Shown here piece after piece: positions 45,373 to 54,361 of a DNA stretch of 64,000 nucleotides; within the stretch, counting starts at the first letter, position 1, and each line of letters starts with the position of its first letter. The notes beneath the pieces are model-generated. The model was given only the letters and a program-made list of their open reading frames with translations. It did no database searches and was not told where the DNA came from. Origin of the DNA: Lachnospiraceae bacterium (GTDB lineage Bacteria; Bacillota; Clostridia; Lachnospirales; Lachnospiraceae); the NCBI GenBank assembly GCA_014804445.1, contig JAAUZU010000040.1:1-64000 (forward strand), in the 5' to 3' direction. The position numbers and the translations under genes are program-made.

Positions 45373-46650
45373 TTACTTCCGCTGATTAATCAAATCTCTC
45401 GAATATGCTGCTATCTCATCCATTTCCGCCTTGTAATCAAAGTTACTGTCGCTCAAAAGCTGTACATAAAGATTGTACCAGAGCTTATCGTTGATATCCG
45501 ACCATTCCGGAATGTAATTTGCACTTCTTGCATACTCCATCGTGTATGCTATGGTTTCCATCGCATTTTCCTTAGTTGCATTGATATCGATAACATTATC
45601 AAGGGAATCCTTAACCGGAGGCGCTATCTTCCACTCGAAGAATGCCTGTGTGACAGCTTCCAAAGCTTTGTATGCCGTTTCATCGCCTTCAAGGGATTTT
45701 GCCATTACTGTGGAGGCAGTCCAGTCAAAACTCCATGAGCCGCCGCCATCGCACACAGGCAGGGGCGCATAGCCGATTTCAAACTGCTCATCTTCGCTCA
45801 TTGCTGCTACCTTTATTTCGAAATTGTCCTGCATACCGCCGAAATACATTGCCACTCTCTGCTTTTCAAACCAGACATTGTTGTCGCCCAGACTGGAAAC
45901 CTCTGCATATCTGGGAGATAAGCCCTCTGCCACGATTGTCTGGAGATATCCCATTCCTCTCTTTGCATCCTCAGAGTCCAGAACGATCGTAGTGCCATCC
46001 TCGCCGATAATGTCACCGCCGCCGGCCCAGATAAAGGTTTCGATATTCGGCCAGCCGTCAATCACCGTTCCGTACACGCTGTTTCCTCTGTATTCCTTAC
46101 CAGAAAACTGCCTGCACACATCAATAAACTCTGCCCATGTCCAGTCATCCGTCGCTTCCGGACAAGGAATGCCAAGTTCCTCAAACATTGTCTTGTTGTA
46201 ATACACCATCATAGGATTGGCGATCCAGGGCAGCCCCCAGTAGGAGCCGTTATACTGTGCAGAAGCAAGTACGCCTTCATAAAACATATCCGGTTTCAGT
46301 GTGCTGCTCGCTTCAAATTGAGCCGTAATGTCCGCCAGTGCTCCCATATCCGCGTATTTGGATATCAGTTCCTGTGTAAGCCAGAAAAAATCCGGACTCT
46401 TTCTCGCTGCAATCTTTGTGGAAATCTTTACATAATAGTCGGAAGGAATACTGAGCACCTCAATGGTATACTCTCCATTCGCTTCCTCATTTACCTTGTC
46501 GATTATCTGCTGAAATTCCTGCAGTTCTGTTCCGGCAGCCCAAGTCGCAAAAGTATAAGTCTTTTTGCCTGACTTTGACGAAGAATCGCCGCATCCGGTA
46601 AGAGCCGCCAGCATAACTGTTATCAGGATAACACTCAATACCTTTTTCAT
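45373..46650 (-). CDS. Extracellular sugar-binding lipoprotein (ABC transporter)
   Basis: The roughly 425-residue protein has a lipoprotein signal (MKKVLSVILITVMLAALTGC, lipobox LTGC), a Ser/Lys linker and a family-1 solute-binding fold (YTFATWAAGTELQEFQQIIDKVNEE..., WGLPWIANPMMVYYNKTMFEELG). It is first in the operon behind the promoter at 46754-46782 and delivers oligosaccharides to the two permeases. ATG 46650 is preferred because the signal begins there; ATG 46662 is in frame with GGAAAGG too close. Confidence 0.93.
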   Translation of the reverse strand: MKKVLSVILITVMLAALTGCGDSSSKSGKKTYTFATWAAGTELQEFQQIIDKVNEEANGEYTIEVLSIPSDYYVKISTKIAARKSPDFFWLTQELISKYADMGALADITAQFEASSTLKPDMFYEGVLASAQYNGSYWGLPWIANPMMVYYNKTMFEELGIPCPEATDDWTWAEFIDVCRQFSGKEYRGNSVYGTVIDGWPNIETFIWAGGGDIIGEDGTTIVLDSEDAKRGMGYLQTIVAEGLSPRYAEVSSLGDNNVWFEKQRVAMYFGGMQDNFEIKVAAMSEDEQFEIGYAPLPVCDGGGSWSFDWTASTVMAKSLEGDETAYKALEAVTQAFFEWKIAPPVKDSLDNVIDINATKENAMETIAYTMEYARSANYIPEWSDINDKLWYNLYVQLLSDSNFDYKAEMDEIAAYSRDLINQRK

Positions 46651-46704
46651 ATTTATACCCATCCTTTCCTGTTTTCTGCTCTTTTCTCCGTTCCCGAGCA
46701 GTCT

Positions 46705-46742
46705 GTTAATGTAACTTTTCTTTCCTTATTTTGTAACTTTAC
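46705..46742 (-). promoter_or_regulatory. Candidate LacI-type operator pair downstream of the glycan promoter
   Basis: Two small inverted repeats lie just past the predicted transcription start: GTTAATGTAAC (46705-46715) and GTAACTTTAC (46733-46742). The shared TGTAACTTT recurs exactly 22 bp apart (46710-46718 and 46732-46740), and a related TGTAACTGTACA lies at 46862-46873. Their position would let a repressor block transcription; the LacI gene ending the locus is the obvious candidate. This is an inference from spacing only. Confidence 0.4.
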
Positions 46743-46753
46743 TTTATGAAATA

Positions 46754-46782
46754 AATATAACCAATTTTATCCTGAAAGTCAA
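46754..46782 (-). promoter_or_regulatory. Promoter of the glycan locus
   Basis: On the minus strand TTGACT (46782-46777), a 17-base spacer and TATATT (46759-46754). The leader to the binding-protein ATG is about 100 bases. Confidence 0.65.
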
Positions 46783-46967
46783 TATACTTTTATAATTTTG
46801 TACATATTACGAAAAATTCCTCTTCTCTTTTTGTCTATTTTGCTATTTTCTTTCGTTTATTTGTAACTGTACATAATATTGTTTTTATATATTTGGATAT
46901 ATCGAAATGATTCATTTTTTGTTCTCAATTATATATAGCATACGCCAAAGCCGCTTTGTTATGCATA
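46783..46967. other. AT-rich intergenic DNA with no recognised gene
   Basis: This stretch between the glycan promoter and the terminator of the next gene is strongly AT-rich and has no ORF with a ribosome site. Apart from the TGTAAC-type motif at 46862-46873 I see nothing defined. It may hold upstream regulator sites for the glycan promoter. Confidence 0.5.
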
Positions 46968-47006
46968 AAAAAACCACCAGACCTAAAGTCTGATGGTTTT
47001 CTTTTT
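46967..47006 (-). terminator. Bidirectional intrinsic terminator after the 200-residue hypothetical gene
   Basis: CCACCAGAC (46974-46982) and GTCTGATGG (46988-46996) form a 9-bp stem with one mismatch pair. The minus strand continues as TTTTTTT and the plus strand as TTTTCTTTTT, so it can stop transcription both ways. Confidence 0.8.
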
Positions 47007-47046
47007 CATTTACTGTTTTGATAAGCCAAAATGTCTATACTATACT

Positions 47047-47649
47047 TTACTTATTTGCTGCATAATAGTCGTCAAACATTTTGTTTACGGCATCCAAGGT
47101 GTCATAAGAAATGCCGGGAAGCTTGCTGCCCCATGTACCTTCAGCTTTCTTGAAGCCCTTTTCGATTGCAGCCTGCATCTCCTTCATCTTATCCACATCA
47201 TCGCCCGCAAGTGCGCTTGCAAAATCAAAAAGACGGGAAGCGGTCTGCTTTACACCATAATAACCGTCCTCTGCGATGTCTGCCTGTGCCTGCGCTCTGG
47301 TTGCAGGATCTACCTGTGCCTTGCCACTTGCTAAAAACTTCCAGATGTCGTTAGCCTGTCCGTATGCGTTTGCCTGCTGGGACATCATCTTCTGCACCAT
47401 AGATACAAGCTGGCTCTGCCTGCTCTCTGCATCCGCCTGCAGCTTAGACACTAACGCGCTTCTCTCCTCTTTACTCATCTTGTTTACAGAGTAAGTAGCT
47501 TTCTTTTCTTCACCATTGGAAGCTTCATACACGGCGCCGGCTTCTGTCTTGCCGGATTCCGTCGTTTCTGCCGCTTTGGACGTCGCTGTGTAATCATTAC
47601 TGTAGCTCGTCTGTACAGCAGTACTTGAATTTACTGCACTAACACTCAT
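47047..47649 (-). CDS. Conserved hypothetical protein, helical
   Basis: The 200-residue protein has a Ser/Thr/Ala-rich, apparently disordered N-terminus (about 1-55) without signal peptide, then a helical domain (MSKEERSALVSKLQADAESRQSQLVSMVQKMMSQQ) and a compact C-terminus (DDVDKMKEMQAAIEKGFKKAEGTWGSKLPGISYDTLDAVNKMFDDYY). The N-terminal Val-Asn-Ser-Ser style is reminiscent of flagellar or secreted helical proteins, but there is no neighbouring flagellar gene. I do not recognise the function. Strong ribosome site AAGGAGGGTAAAAA; own terminator. Confidence 0.75.
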   Translation of the reverse strand: MSVSAVNSSTAVQTSYSNDYTATSKAAETTESGKTEAGAVYEASNGEEKKATYSVNKMSKEERSALVSKLQADAESRQSQLVSMVQKMMSQQANAYGQANDIWKFLASGKAQVDPATRAQAQADIAEDGYYGVKQTASRLFDFASALAGDDVDKMKEMQAAIEKGFKKAEGTWGSKLPGISYDTLDAVNKMFDDYYAANK

Positions 47650-47747
47650 TTTTTACCCTCCTTGACTTTTGTTTTGCAAATCCATTTGCCTATTTTTATA
47701 TTACTTCGACTATTATATCGGCATAGGAAATAAATTCCTTAACACTT

Positions 47748-48800
47748 TTATCCTTCTATTTTATAAAAAGTAATACAATTAGGCCTGTCCACCGGAATTT
47801 CTTTTGCCGACATCATCATAAGTCCCTTCTCCATATCCACCGCAAAGAAAGTCATGGTGTCAGAAGCATGGTTTAAGGATACTAAATGCCGGTTATCGGG
47901 AAAGATTGCCGCATCCTTCGGATATTCTCCGCTTATCGGCAGGCAGAAAAGTTTCTCGAGCATACCGCTTTCCTGGTCCACTTTAAAAATGGCAACCGAA
48001 TTCTCTCCTGCGGTTGAAGCAAGCAGATAGTTGTAATCCTCGGAAAAGGTCAGCGCGCTCGCCGAGCACCCATAATCTTTTTCATCGGATTCCGTCGTCA
48101 CAATTGTCTGTATCCTTTCAAAATAAGGATTGTTATTCCTCTCTTCGTAGGTATAAACCGTAATGTTACATGCCAGTTCATGTACGACATAAATAAATCT
48201 GCCGTTTTTGGATATCTTGATATGTCTTGGCGCAGACTCGATATCACCGCGCACCACATCCGCAAGACTCAGCGTTCCTCTCTCATGATCAAGGCGGTAT
48301 ACATTGACATGGTCCATACCCTGATCCGCCACCAAAAGGTATTTATTGTCATGGGTCATTCTGGCACAGTTGACATGCGGTCTGAAATTGCGCTCCGCCA
48401 CACTGCCGAGCCCTTTGTGATAAATTTCATCGGTGATGTTGCCAATGGAGCCGTCTTCGTTTAAGCGCAGTACGGTCAGTTTGCCGTCGTGATACCCTGC
48501 AACAAAGAGGAACTTGTCCTCATAGTCGGTGCACAGATAACACCCTCTCATCCCATTAATCGGGGCGAAATTAATCAATTCCAGACTGCCGTCCTTCAAG
48601 ATATGGTATGCCTCCACGCCAAAGTCCGTTATGGAATACAAATATTTCTTGCTCTTGGAAATCGTAACATAAGAAGAATTGGTAATCTCTACCTGATCCT
48701 TTTCCGTAAACCTTCCGTTCTCCATATCCACATCATAAATTTTGATGCCGTGTTTATCTCCCATTGTATAAGTAGATACATAAGCAACGTATTTTTCCAT
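47748..48800 (-). CDS. Lactonase family beta-propeller protein (6-phosphogluconolactonase-like)
   Basis: This 350-residue cytosolic protein fits the seven-bladed lactonase family (PF10282, YkgB-type Pgl). It has repeated blades with VNVYRLDHERGTLSLADV, RHIKISKNGRFIYVVHEL, LLASTAGENSVAIFKVD and FPDNRHLVSLNHASDTMTFF. Hydrolysis of 6-phosphogluconolactone is the usual assignment, but many members act on other lactones. It is monocistronic, with ATG preceded by CGGAGGAGGCAGC. Confidence 0.85.
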   Translation of the reverse strand: MEKYVAYVSTYTMGDKHGIKIYDVDMENGRFTEKDQVEITNSSYVTISKSKKYLYSITDFGVEAYHILKDGSLELINFAPINGMRGCYLCTDYEDKFLFVAGYHDGKLTVLRLNEDGSIGNITDEIYHKGLGSVAERNFRPHVNCARMTHDNKYLLVADQGMDHVNVYRLDHERGTLSLADVVRGDIESAPRHIKISKNGRFIYVVHELACNITVYTYEERNNNPYFERIQTIVTTESDEKDYGCSASALTFSEDYNYLLASTAGENSVAIFKVDQESGMLEKLFCLPISGEYPKDAAIFPDNRHLVSLNHASDTMTFFAVDMEKGLMMMSAKEIPVDRPNCITFYKIEG

Positions 48801-48941
48801 GCTGCCTCCTCCGTTTCTGCAAGCTTAGAAATTCTCTTTTCATTAAATATACCATATTATCCTTTTTTTGTTAATGAAAACTTATATTTTTTTAGATTTT
48901 TCTTTTTTTACACGTTTTTACATAAGTATAGAAAATATGCG

Positions 48942-48976
48942 TTGCTTTTTTAGGCGTTTCATTATAAAATGAAACG
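48942..48976 (+). promoter_or_regulatory. Promoter and overlapping inverted-repeat operator of potABCD
   Basis: TTGCTT (48942-48947), a 17-base spacer and TAAAAT (48965-48970) form a promoter. A perfect 9-bp inverted repeat, CGTTTCATT and AATGAAACG around a 4-base centre (48955-48976), covers the -10. That position is typical for repressor binding. The leader to potA is about 80 bases. Confidence 0.55.
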
Positions 48977-49057
48977 TGCATGCATTCGGTTTTTGAACTG
49001 GAATATACGGGCTTTTGGCAGCCGTTTTATTTTAATGATTCAGGGAGGTTTAAAATT

Positions 49058-50131
49058 ATGAAAGACGTACTGGTAAATTTGGAGCATATTTCCAAAACAT
49101 ATGACAATCATATGGTGCTGGACGATTTGAATCTCTACATCAGGGAAAATGAATTTCTGACCCTGCTTGGCCCCAGCGGCTGCGGTAAGACGACTACCCT
49201 GCGTATTCTGGGCGGTTTTGAACAGCCGGATACCGGCAAGGTTATTTTTGACGGTGCGGACATTACCTGTATGCCCGCAAACAAACGCCCCCTGAACACG
49301 GTTTTCCAGAAATATGCCCTCTTTACGCATATGAATATTGCGGAAAATATTGCTTTTGGGCTTAAAATCAAAAATAAAACCAAGGATTATATCAACGATA
49401 AAATTAAATATGCCCTGAAGTTGGTCAATTTGGACGGCTATGAAAAAAGGATGCCGGACTCTCTTTCCGGCGGCCAGCAGCAGCGTATTGCTATTGCGCG
49501 CGCGATTGTAAACGAACCACGTCTTCTGCTTTTGGACGAACCGCTCGGCGCTTTGGATTTAAAGCTCAGACAGGATATGCAGTATGAGCTGATCCGTCTG
49601 AAAAACGAGCTTGGCATTACCTTTATTTATGTGACTCACGATCAGGAGGAGGCGCTCACCATGTCCGACACCATCGTAGTCATGAATCAGGGCTATATCC
49701 AGCAAATAGGATCGCCTGAACGCATTTACAACGAACCCGAGAATGCTTTTGTGGCAGATTTCATCGGAGACAGCAACATCATCGGCGGCACCATGATTCA
49801 GGATCGCCTTGTGGAAATTCTGGGCGCGCGTTTTGCCTGCGTCGATGAAGGCTTCGGGCAGAACAAACCTGTCGATGTGGTTATCCGCCCCGAGGATGTC
49901 GAGCTTGTAAAGCCTGAGGAAGGCACTATACAAGGCGTTGTTTCCCACATTATTTTTAAAGGCGTCCACTACGAAATGGAGGTACAGGCAGGCGGTTTTG
50001 AATGGCTGGTTCACTCCACGCGCATGTTCCCTGTCGGTACGCCGGTGGGTATTCAGGTAGAGCCTTTTAATATTCAGATTATGAACAAACCGGAATCAGA
50101 AGACGAGGAGGCGGTAAAAACAGATGAATAA
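49058..50131 (+). CDS. potA: Spermidine/putrescine ABC transporter ATP-binding protein
   Basis: This 357-residue ATPase has Walker [10 protein letters not shown] near 37, signature [15 protein letters not shown] near 138, Walker [13 protein letters not shown] and the H-loop THDQEEA. A C-terminal TOBE domain ([20 protein letters not shown]) follows. It is first of potABCD. ATG 49058 has GGGAGG 9 bases upstream and homology begins there. It overlaps potB by 8 bases. Confidence 0.95.
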   Translation: MKDVLVNLEHISKTYDNHMVLDDLNLYIRENEFLTLLGPSGCGKTTTLRILGGFEQPDTGKVIFDGADITCMPANKRPLNTVFQKYALFTHMNIAENIAFGLKIKNKTKDYINDKIKYALKLVNLDGYEKRMPDSLSGGQQQRIAIARAIVNEPRLLLLDEPLGALDLKLRQDMQYELIRLKNELGITFIYVTHDQEEALTMSDTIVVMNQGYIQQIGSPERIYNEPENAFVADFIGDSNIIGGTMIQDRLVEILGARFACVDEGFGQNKPVDVVIRPEDVELVKPEEGTIQGVVSHIIFKGVHYEMEVQAGGFEWLVHSTRMFPVGTPVGIQVEPFNIQIMNKPESEDEEAVKTDE

Positions 50132-50936
50132 GAAAATGCTTTCCCTCCCCTACCTGTTCTGGTGCGCCGCATTTATCATCATTCCTCTCTGTATGGTGGT
50201 ATACTATGGTCTTACGGACAAAACAGGCGCTTTTACGCTGGCGAACATTGCCGCCATTGCCACGGCAGAACATTCCAAGGCACTGTGGTTTTCCCTGCTG
50301 CTCTCATTTGTGGGGACTGCAATCTGCCTGCTTTTGGCATATCCGCTTGCCATGATTTTATCGGGCATGAAGGTCAGCCAGCACTCTTTTATTGTGCTTA
50401 TTTTTATACTTCCCATGTGGATGAACTTTCTGCTGCGCACCATGGCATGGGAAACGCTTTTGGAAAAGAACGGCATTATCAACACGGTGCTGCGTTTCCT
50501 GCACCTGCCGTCCCTCAATATTATCAATACACCGGCAGCTATCATACTCGGCATGGTATACAACTTCCTGCCCTTCATGGTTCTGCCCATCTACAATGCA
50601 CTGACTAAAATAGACCCGAATGTCGTCAACGCGGCAAAGGATTTGGGAGCCGGTTCTGTCCAGACTTTTTGTCGGATTATCTTCCCCTTAAGTCTGCCCG
50701 GTGTCATCAGCGGCATCACCATGGTATTTGTGCCGGCGCTTACCACCTTTGTAATATCCACCCTGCTCGGCGGCAGTAAAATCCTGCTCATCGGCAACGT
50801 CATTGAACAGGAATTCACCCAGACCGGCAACTGGCATTTGGGAAGCGGTCTTTCCATTGTCCTTATGATATTTATTCTGGTCAATATGGTGTTGTCCGCC
50901 ATATTTGACAAAGAAGGAGAGGGAGCAACCTTATGA
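50124..50936 (+). CDS. potB: Spermidine/putrescine ABC transporter permease
   Basis: This 270-residue membrane protein has about six hydrophobic helices and the EAA loop [29 protein letters not shown] (about 172-200). PotB-type N-terminus ([23 protein letters not shown]). It starts inside the end of potA and overlaps potC by 4 bases (ATGA), so all three are translationally coupled. Confidence 0.94.
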   Translation: MNKKMLSLPYLFWCAAFIIIPLCMVVYYGLTDKTGAFTLANIAAIATAEHSKALWFSLLLSFVGTAICLLLAYPLAMILSGMKVSQHSFIVLIFILPMWMNFLLRTMAWETLLEKNGIINTVLRFLHLPSLNIINTPAAIILGMVYNFLPFMVLPIYNALTKIDPNVVNAAKDLGAGSVQTFCRIIFPLSLPGVISGITMVFVPALTTFVISTLLGGSKILLIGNVIEQEFTQTGNWHLGSGLSIVLMIFILVNMVLSAIFDKEGEGATL

Positions 50937-51706
50937 AAAATGCAGCAAGACGTATCTACATTGCCCTTATTTTTATATTTATGTACGCTCCTATCGCCAC
51001 ACTTGGCGTCCTGTCCTTTAATGCGAGTAAATCCCGTGCCAAATGGGGAGGCTTTACCTTCAAATGGTATCTGTCGCTTTTTGAAAACAAAGACATCATG
51101 CAGGCTCTCTGGAACACACTTGCCATCGCGCTGATTTCCTCCGTGATTGCAACTGTCGTCGGCACGATTTCCTGCATTGCCATTCAGGGCATGAAAAAGA
51201 AAGGACGCGCCATCGTATTAGGGATTACCAACATTCCCATGCTGAATGCCGATATCGTAACAGGCATTTCCCTTATGCTGCTCTTTATCGTGCTGGGCAT
51301 CCGGCTGGGATTTTTTACCATCCTCCTGGCGCATATTACCTTTAATATACCCTACGTGATTTTAAGCGTCATGCCCCGTATGAAACAGCTCAATCCCAGT
51401 GTCTACGAGGCGGCTCTGGATCTTGGTGCTTCCCACGTGCAGGCGTTTTTCAAGGTAATTTTTCCGGATATCCTGCCCGGCATTCTATCCGGCTTTTTGA
51501 TGGCTTTTACCATGTCCTTAGACGATTTTATTATTACATACTTTACAAAAGGTCCCGGAATTGATACATTATCTACGAAGATATACACAGAGGTGCGCAA
51601 AGGCATTAAACCGGAAATGTACGCTCTGTCCACCATTATTTTTGTGGTGGTTCTGGTCTTGCTGTTTCTCGTAAACAGAACACCAAAAGAAAAGCCCGCA
51701 AAATAG
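50933..51706 (+). CDS. potC: Spermidine/putrescine ABC transporter permease
   Basis: This 257-residue membrane protein has six hydrophobic helices and the EAA loop YEAALDLGASHVQAFFKVIFPDILPGILSG (about 163-192), followed by FTMSLDDFIITYF, a PotC hallmark. It pairs with PotB to form the channel. Start ATG overlaps the potB stop. Confidence 0.94.
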   Translation: MKNAARRIYIALIFIFMYAPIATLGVLSFNASKSRAKWGGFTFKWYLSLFENKDIMQALWNTLAIALISSVIATVVGTISCIAIQGMKKKGRAIVLGITNIPMLNADIVTGISLMLLFIVLGIRLGFFTILLAHITFNIPYVILSVMPRMKQLNPSVYEAALDLGASHVQAFFKVIFPDILPGILSGFLMAFTMSLDDFIITYFTKGPGIDTLSTKIYTEVRKGIKPEMYALSTIIFVVVLVLLFLVNRTPKEKPAK

Positions 51707-51732
51707 CGGGATCTTGAAAGGGAGGAATCATT

Positions 51733-52803
51733 ATGAAAAAATTGTTATCTCTGGGGCTCTGCCTTGTTATGACCGTCTGCCTGTTTTCCGGCTGCGGCTC
51801 CTCAGACAAATATCCCAATGGAAAGGTGTATGTCTATAACTGGGGAGAATATATAGACGAAGAAACCATCAAGCTTTTTGAGAAAGAAACCGGTATCGAA
51901 GTTATTTACGATGAATTTGACACAAACGAAACCATGTATCCCAAAATTGAAGCCGGCGCTTCCAATTATGACGTTGTCTGCCCTTCTGACTATATGATTC
52001 AAAAAATGGTTGACAATGATTTGCTTGCCGAATTAAACTGGGATAACCTTCCCAACGCCCGTGCCAATATCGGTGCAGAATATTACGAACAGTCCCTCGC
52101 CTTCGACCCGGGCAACCGCTACTCTGTTCCGTACTGCTGGGGCACTGTGGGGATTTTGTACAATACCACTATGGTAGATGAACCTGTCACAAGCTGGTCC
52201 ATTCTTTGGGACGAAAAATATAAGGACAATATCTTAATGCAGGATTCTGTCCGCGATTTGTTTATGGTTGGCTTAAAAGAACTGGGCTATTCCATGAACA
52301 GCACAAATGAAGCAGAGCTGCAGGAGGCCAAGAACCTGCTGATTACCCAGAAACCCCTTGTGCAGGCATATGTTATCGATCAGGTCCGCGATAAAATGAT
52401 TGGCGACGAGGCGGCGCTTGGTGTTATCTATTCCGGAGAAGCCATTTATACGCAGCGCGAGAATCCCAATTTAGCTTATGTTATTCCCGAGGAAGGAACC
52501 AATGTCTGGATTGATAGCTGGGTGATTCCCAAAACCGCAGAAAACAAAGAAAACGCAGAGAAGTTTATTGATTTCATGTGCCGCGGTGACATTGCGCTGA
52601 TGAACTTTGAATTTATTACCTATTCTACCCCAAATACGGCTGCAAGGGCATTGATTGAGGACGACGATATCCGCAATTCTGAAATCGCCTTTCCGGATTT
52701 GTCACAGTACAACAATCTGGAGACCTTCTCCTATTTAGGCGAAGAGGCTGACGCACTCTACAATGACCTTTGGAAGGAAATCAAATCCTACACCTCTTAT
52801 TAA
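51733..52803 (+). CDS. potD: Spermidine/putrescine-binding lipoprotein
   Basis: The 356-residue protein has a lipoprotein signal (MKKLLSLGLCLVMTVCLFSGC, lipobox FSGC) and a PotD fold. VYVYNWGEYIDEETIKLFEKETG, YDVVCPSDYMIQKM and NVWIDSWVIPKTAENKENAEKFIDFM match the family, including the acidic polyamine-contact region. It is last in potABCD and followed by a strong terminator. Ribosome site GGGAGGAATCATT. Confidence 0.95.
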   Translation: MKKLLSLGLCLVMTVCLFSGCGSSDKYPNGKVYVYNWGEYIDEETIKLFEKETGIEVIYDEFDTNETMYPKIEAGASNYDVVCPSDYMIQKMVDNDLLAELNWDNLPNARANIGAEYYEQSLAFDPGNRYSVPYCWGTVGILYNTTMVDEPVTSWSILWDEKYKDNILMQDSVRDLFMVGLKELGYSMNSTNEAELQEAKNLLITQKPLVQAYVIDQVRDKMIGDEAALGVIYSGEAIYTQRENPNLAYVIPEEGTNVWIDSWVIPKTAENKENAEKFIDFMCRGDIALMNFEFITYSTPNTAARALIEDDDIRNSEIAFPDLSQYNNLETFSYLGEEADALYNDLWKEIKSYTSY

Positions 52804-52849
52804 GAGGGTAAAATATGGCTCCATCGTCAAGATGATTTTATCAAAAAAT

Positions 52850-52885
52850 GCCGCAGGAACGATTCAACTCCTGCGGCGTTTTTAT
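52850..52885 (+). terminator. Intrinsic terminator of potABCD
   Basis: GCCGCAGGA (52850-52858) pairs perfectly with TCCTGCGGC (52869-52877) around a 10-base loop and is followed by GTTTTTATAATTT. Confidence 0.9.
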
Positions 52886-52896
52886 AATTTAATTCC

Positions 52897-53262
52897 TTAT
52901 TTATTTTTCAATACTTCTTTGATTGCATTGATAACCTGTTCCGGCTCATAGGGCTTACAGATAAACTCCTTTGCCCCCAGCTTCAACGCATCCATCAACT
53001 TAGAAGACTGCCCTGCTGCCGTCACCATAATCACATTTGCATCTGCATCAAATTCCTTGATTTCCTTAAGACAACAGATTCCGTCCTTCTCCGGCATGGT
53101 GATATCCATCGTCACGGCATCGGGCTTAAGCTCCTTGTAAAGCTTCACGCCCTCTTCACCATTGGCAGCCTCTCCTGCTATATCATGTCCGATGCCCTCC
53201 ACAATAGTGCGAAGCATCCTTCTGGACATCTTGGAATCATCTATAATCAAAATTTTTGCCAT
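52897..53262 (-). CDS. CheY-like single-domain response regulator
   Basis: This 121-residue receiver domain has the acidic pocket DDSK (about 8-11), the phospho-acceptor Asp in DAVTMDITMPEKDG near 54, the conserved Thr/Ser (MVTAAG) and Lys in GAKEFICKPYEPEQV near 104. No output domain is present. It lies 12 bases after a CheX-like gene, which suggests a phosphorelay and phosphatase pair. No histidine kinase or chemoreceptor genes are in the window. Confidence 0.92.
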   Translation of the reverse strand: MAKILIIDDSKMSRRMLRTIVEGIGHDIAGEAANGEEGVKLYKELKPDAVTMDITMPEKDGICCLKEIKEFDADANVIMVTAAGQSSKLMDALKLGAKEFICKPYEPEQVINAIKEVLKNK

Positions 53263-53274
53263 ATTTTTATCCTC

Positions 53275-54168
53275 CTATACTTGTCCCATAACAATAAAAC
53301 TTGCTTTTTTTCCTCTGACACAGACCGGCACACGTAAAACAGCCGTATCCTTAATGGAGGAAGACGTTTCAAAAAAGATAGGCGGAAGCAATTCGGAATC
53401 AATACCGCCCCTGCTCAGCGATGTAGCATACAAACCATTGACACAATTTAAAAATTCTCCGGCAGCATCCAGCATGTCTTCCTTCTCAAGCGGCAGGCTC
53501 TCCTTGCAGTAAGCAGCCGCTATCACAGCAAGACCGCCATCTTCCTCAGCAAATCCTGTTTCCAACGCCTTATATCCCGCAACCGGTGCAGAAAAAGCGT
53601 CAATTTTCTGGAATGCAGACTCTTTCACCGACAACTCATTTTGCAACGCAGCCTTTCCTATGTATACATGCCTGTCAATGCAGCGAATCATCGTCCTGAC
53701 AAGCACACCCGTAATATCCTTAAAGCACATCGCCTCCGGCGGAAGAAAAAGCGGCACGATTCTGTCGGGCTCATCACTCCGCAAATCTTCCATATCTGAT
53801 TTGGTAAAGCTGTTTTTCTGCTGAAAATCGTCCATAACTTCTTCCAAATCCTGAAGCTGCAAAAGATTTTCATCCACAAGTACCTGTGCAAATGCCAAAT
53901 ATGTATTTCCCTGCTTCTTTAACAGGTTGCTGATTTGTTCCTCTGTCAAATACCCTCTCTCTACTGCAATATCTCCAAAACGCTTGTCCATGGTGGCCTG
54001 AAAACGGTTTACCTCGTCAGCCTGCTCTATTGTCATCATGCCTTCTGCAACAGCTAACAGCCCCAGTTTCACCCTGACCGCATCCATTTTAGCAATTACG
54101 GTTTCCAACTGAGCCTCAGACAGCCTCCCAATTTCTACCAAGTGATTCCCCAACAAGTATTCTACCAT
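53275..54168 (-). CDS. CheX/CheC-like protein with N-terminal MshEN-like helical repeats
   Basis: The 297-residue cytosolic protein has an N-terminal part (1-115) with two units resembling GspE/MshE N-terminal domains (LGNHLVEIGRLSEAQLETVIA and FGDIAVERGYLTEEQISNLLKKQ...). A C-terminal alpha/beta part (about 150-297) has CheX-like features (ITGVLVRTMIRCIDR, LDAAGEFLNCVNGLYATSLS with the E..N pattern of CheC/CheX phosphatases). MshEN domains are known c-di-GMP sensors, so a c-di-GMP-responsive phosphatase for the adjacent CheY is a hypothesis. ATG 54168 has AAAGGAG upstream. Confidence 0.7.
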   Translation of the reverse strand: MVEYLLGNHLVEIGRLSEAQLETVIAKMDAVRVKLGLLAVAEGMMTIEQADEVNRFQATMDKRFGDIAVERGYLTEEQISNLLKKQGNTYLAFAQVLVDENLLQLQDLEEVMDDFQQKNSFTKSDMEDLRSDEPDRIVPLFLPPEAMCFKDITGVLVRTMIRCIDRHVYIGKAALQNELSVKESAFQKIDAFSAPVAGYKALETGFAEEDGGLAVIAAAYCKESLPLEKEDMLDAAGEFLNCVNGLYATSLSRGGIDSELLPPIFFETSSSIKDTAVLRVPVCVRGKKASFIVMGQV

Positions 54169-54279
54169 ACCGTTCTCCTTTCTTTCCCAAACCAGTTTTA
54201 TCCGGTATTGATAATGATTATAAACAATTTTCAGAAAGATTTCTACCATATTGCACAAATTTTTCAAAAAATAAATCGT

Positions 54280-54322
54280 TTTTTGTACCGGGAGAAACAA
54301 AAATTTTCCCCCGGTACAAAAA
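54280..54322. repeat. 13-bp perfect inverted repeat in the CheX/CheY upstream region
   Basis: TTTTTGTACCGGG (54280-54292) and CCCGGTACAAAAA (54310-54322) are perfect inverted copies separated by 17 bases. Because the T and A tracts are part of the arms and no extra T-run follows on either strand, it does not look like an ordinary terminator. A second short stem (GGATAGC/GCTATCC, 54334-54350) lies next to it. Confidence 0.7.
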
Positions 54323-54361
54323 GAATCATCACCGGATAGCACAGCTATCCTGCTTTCTTAT

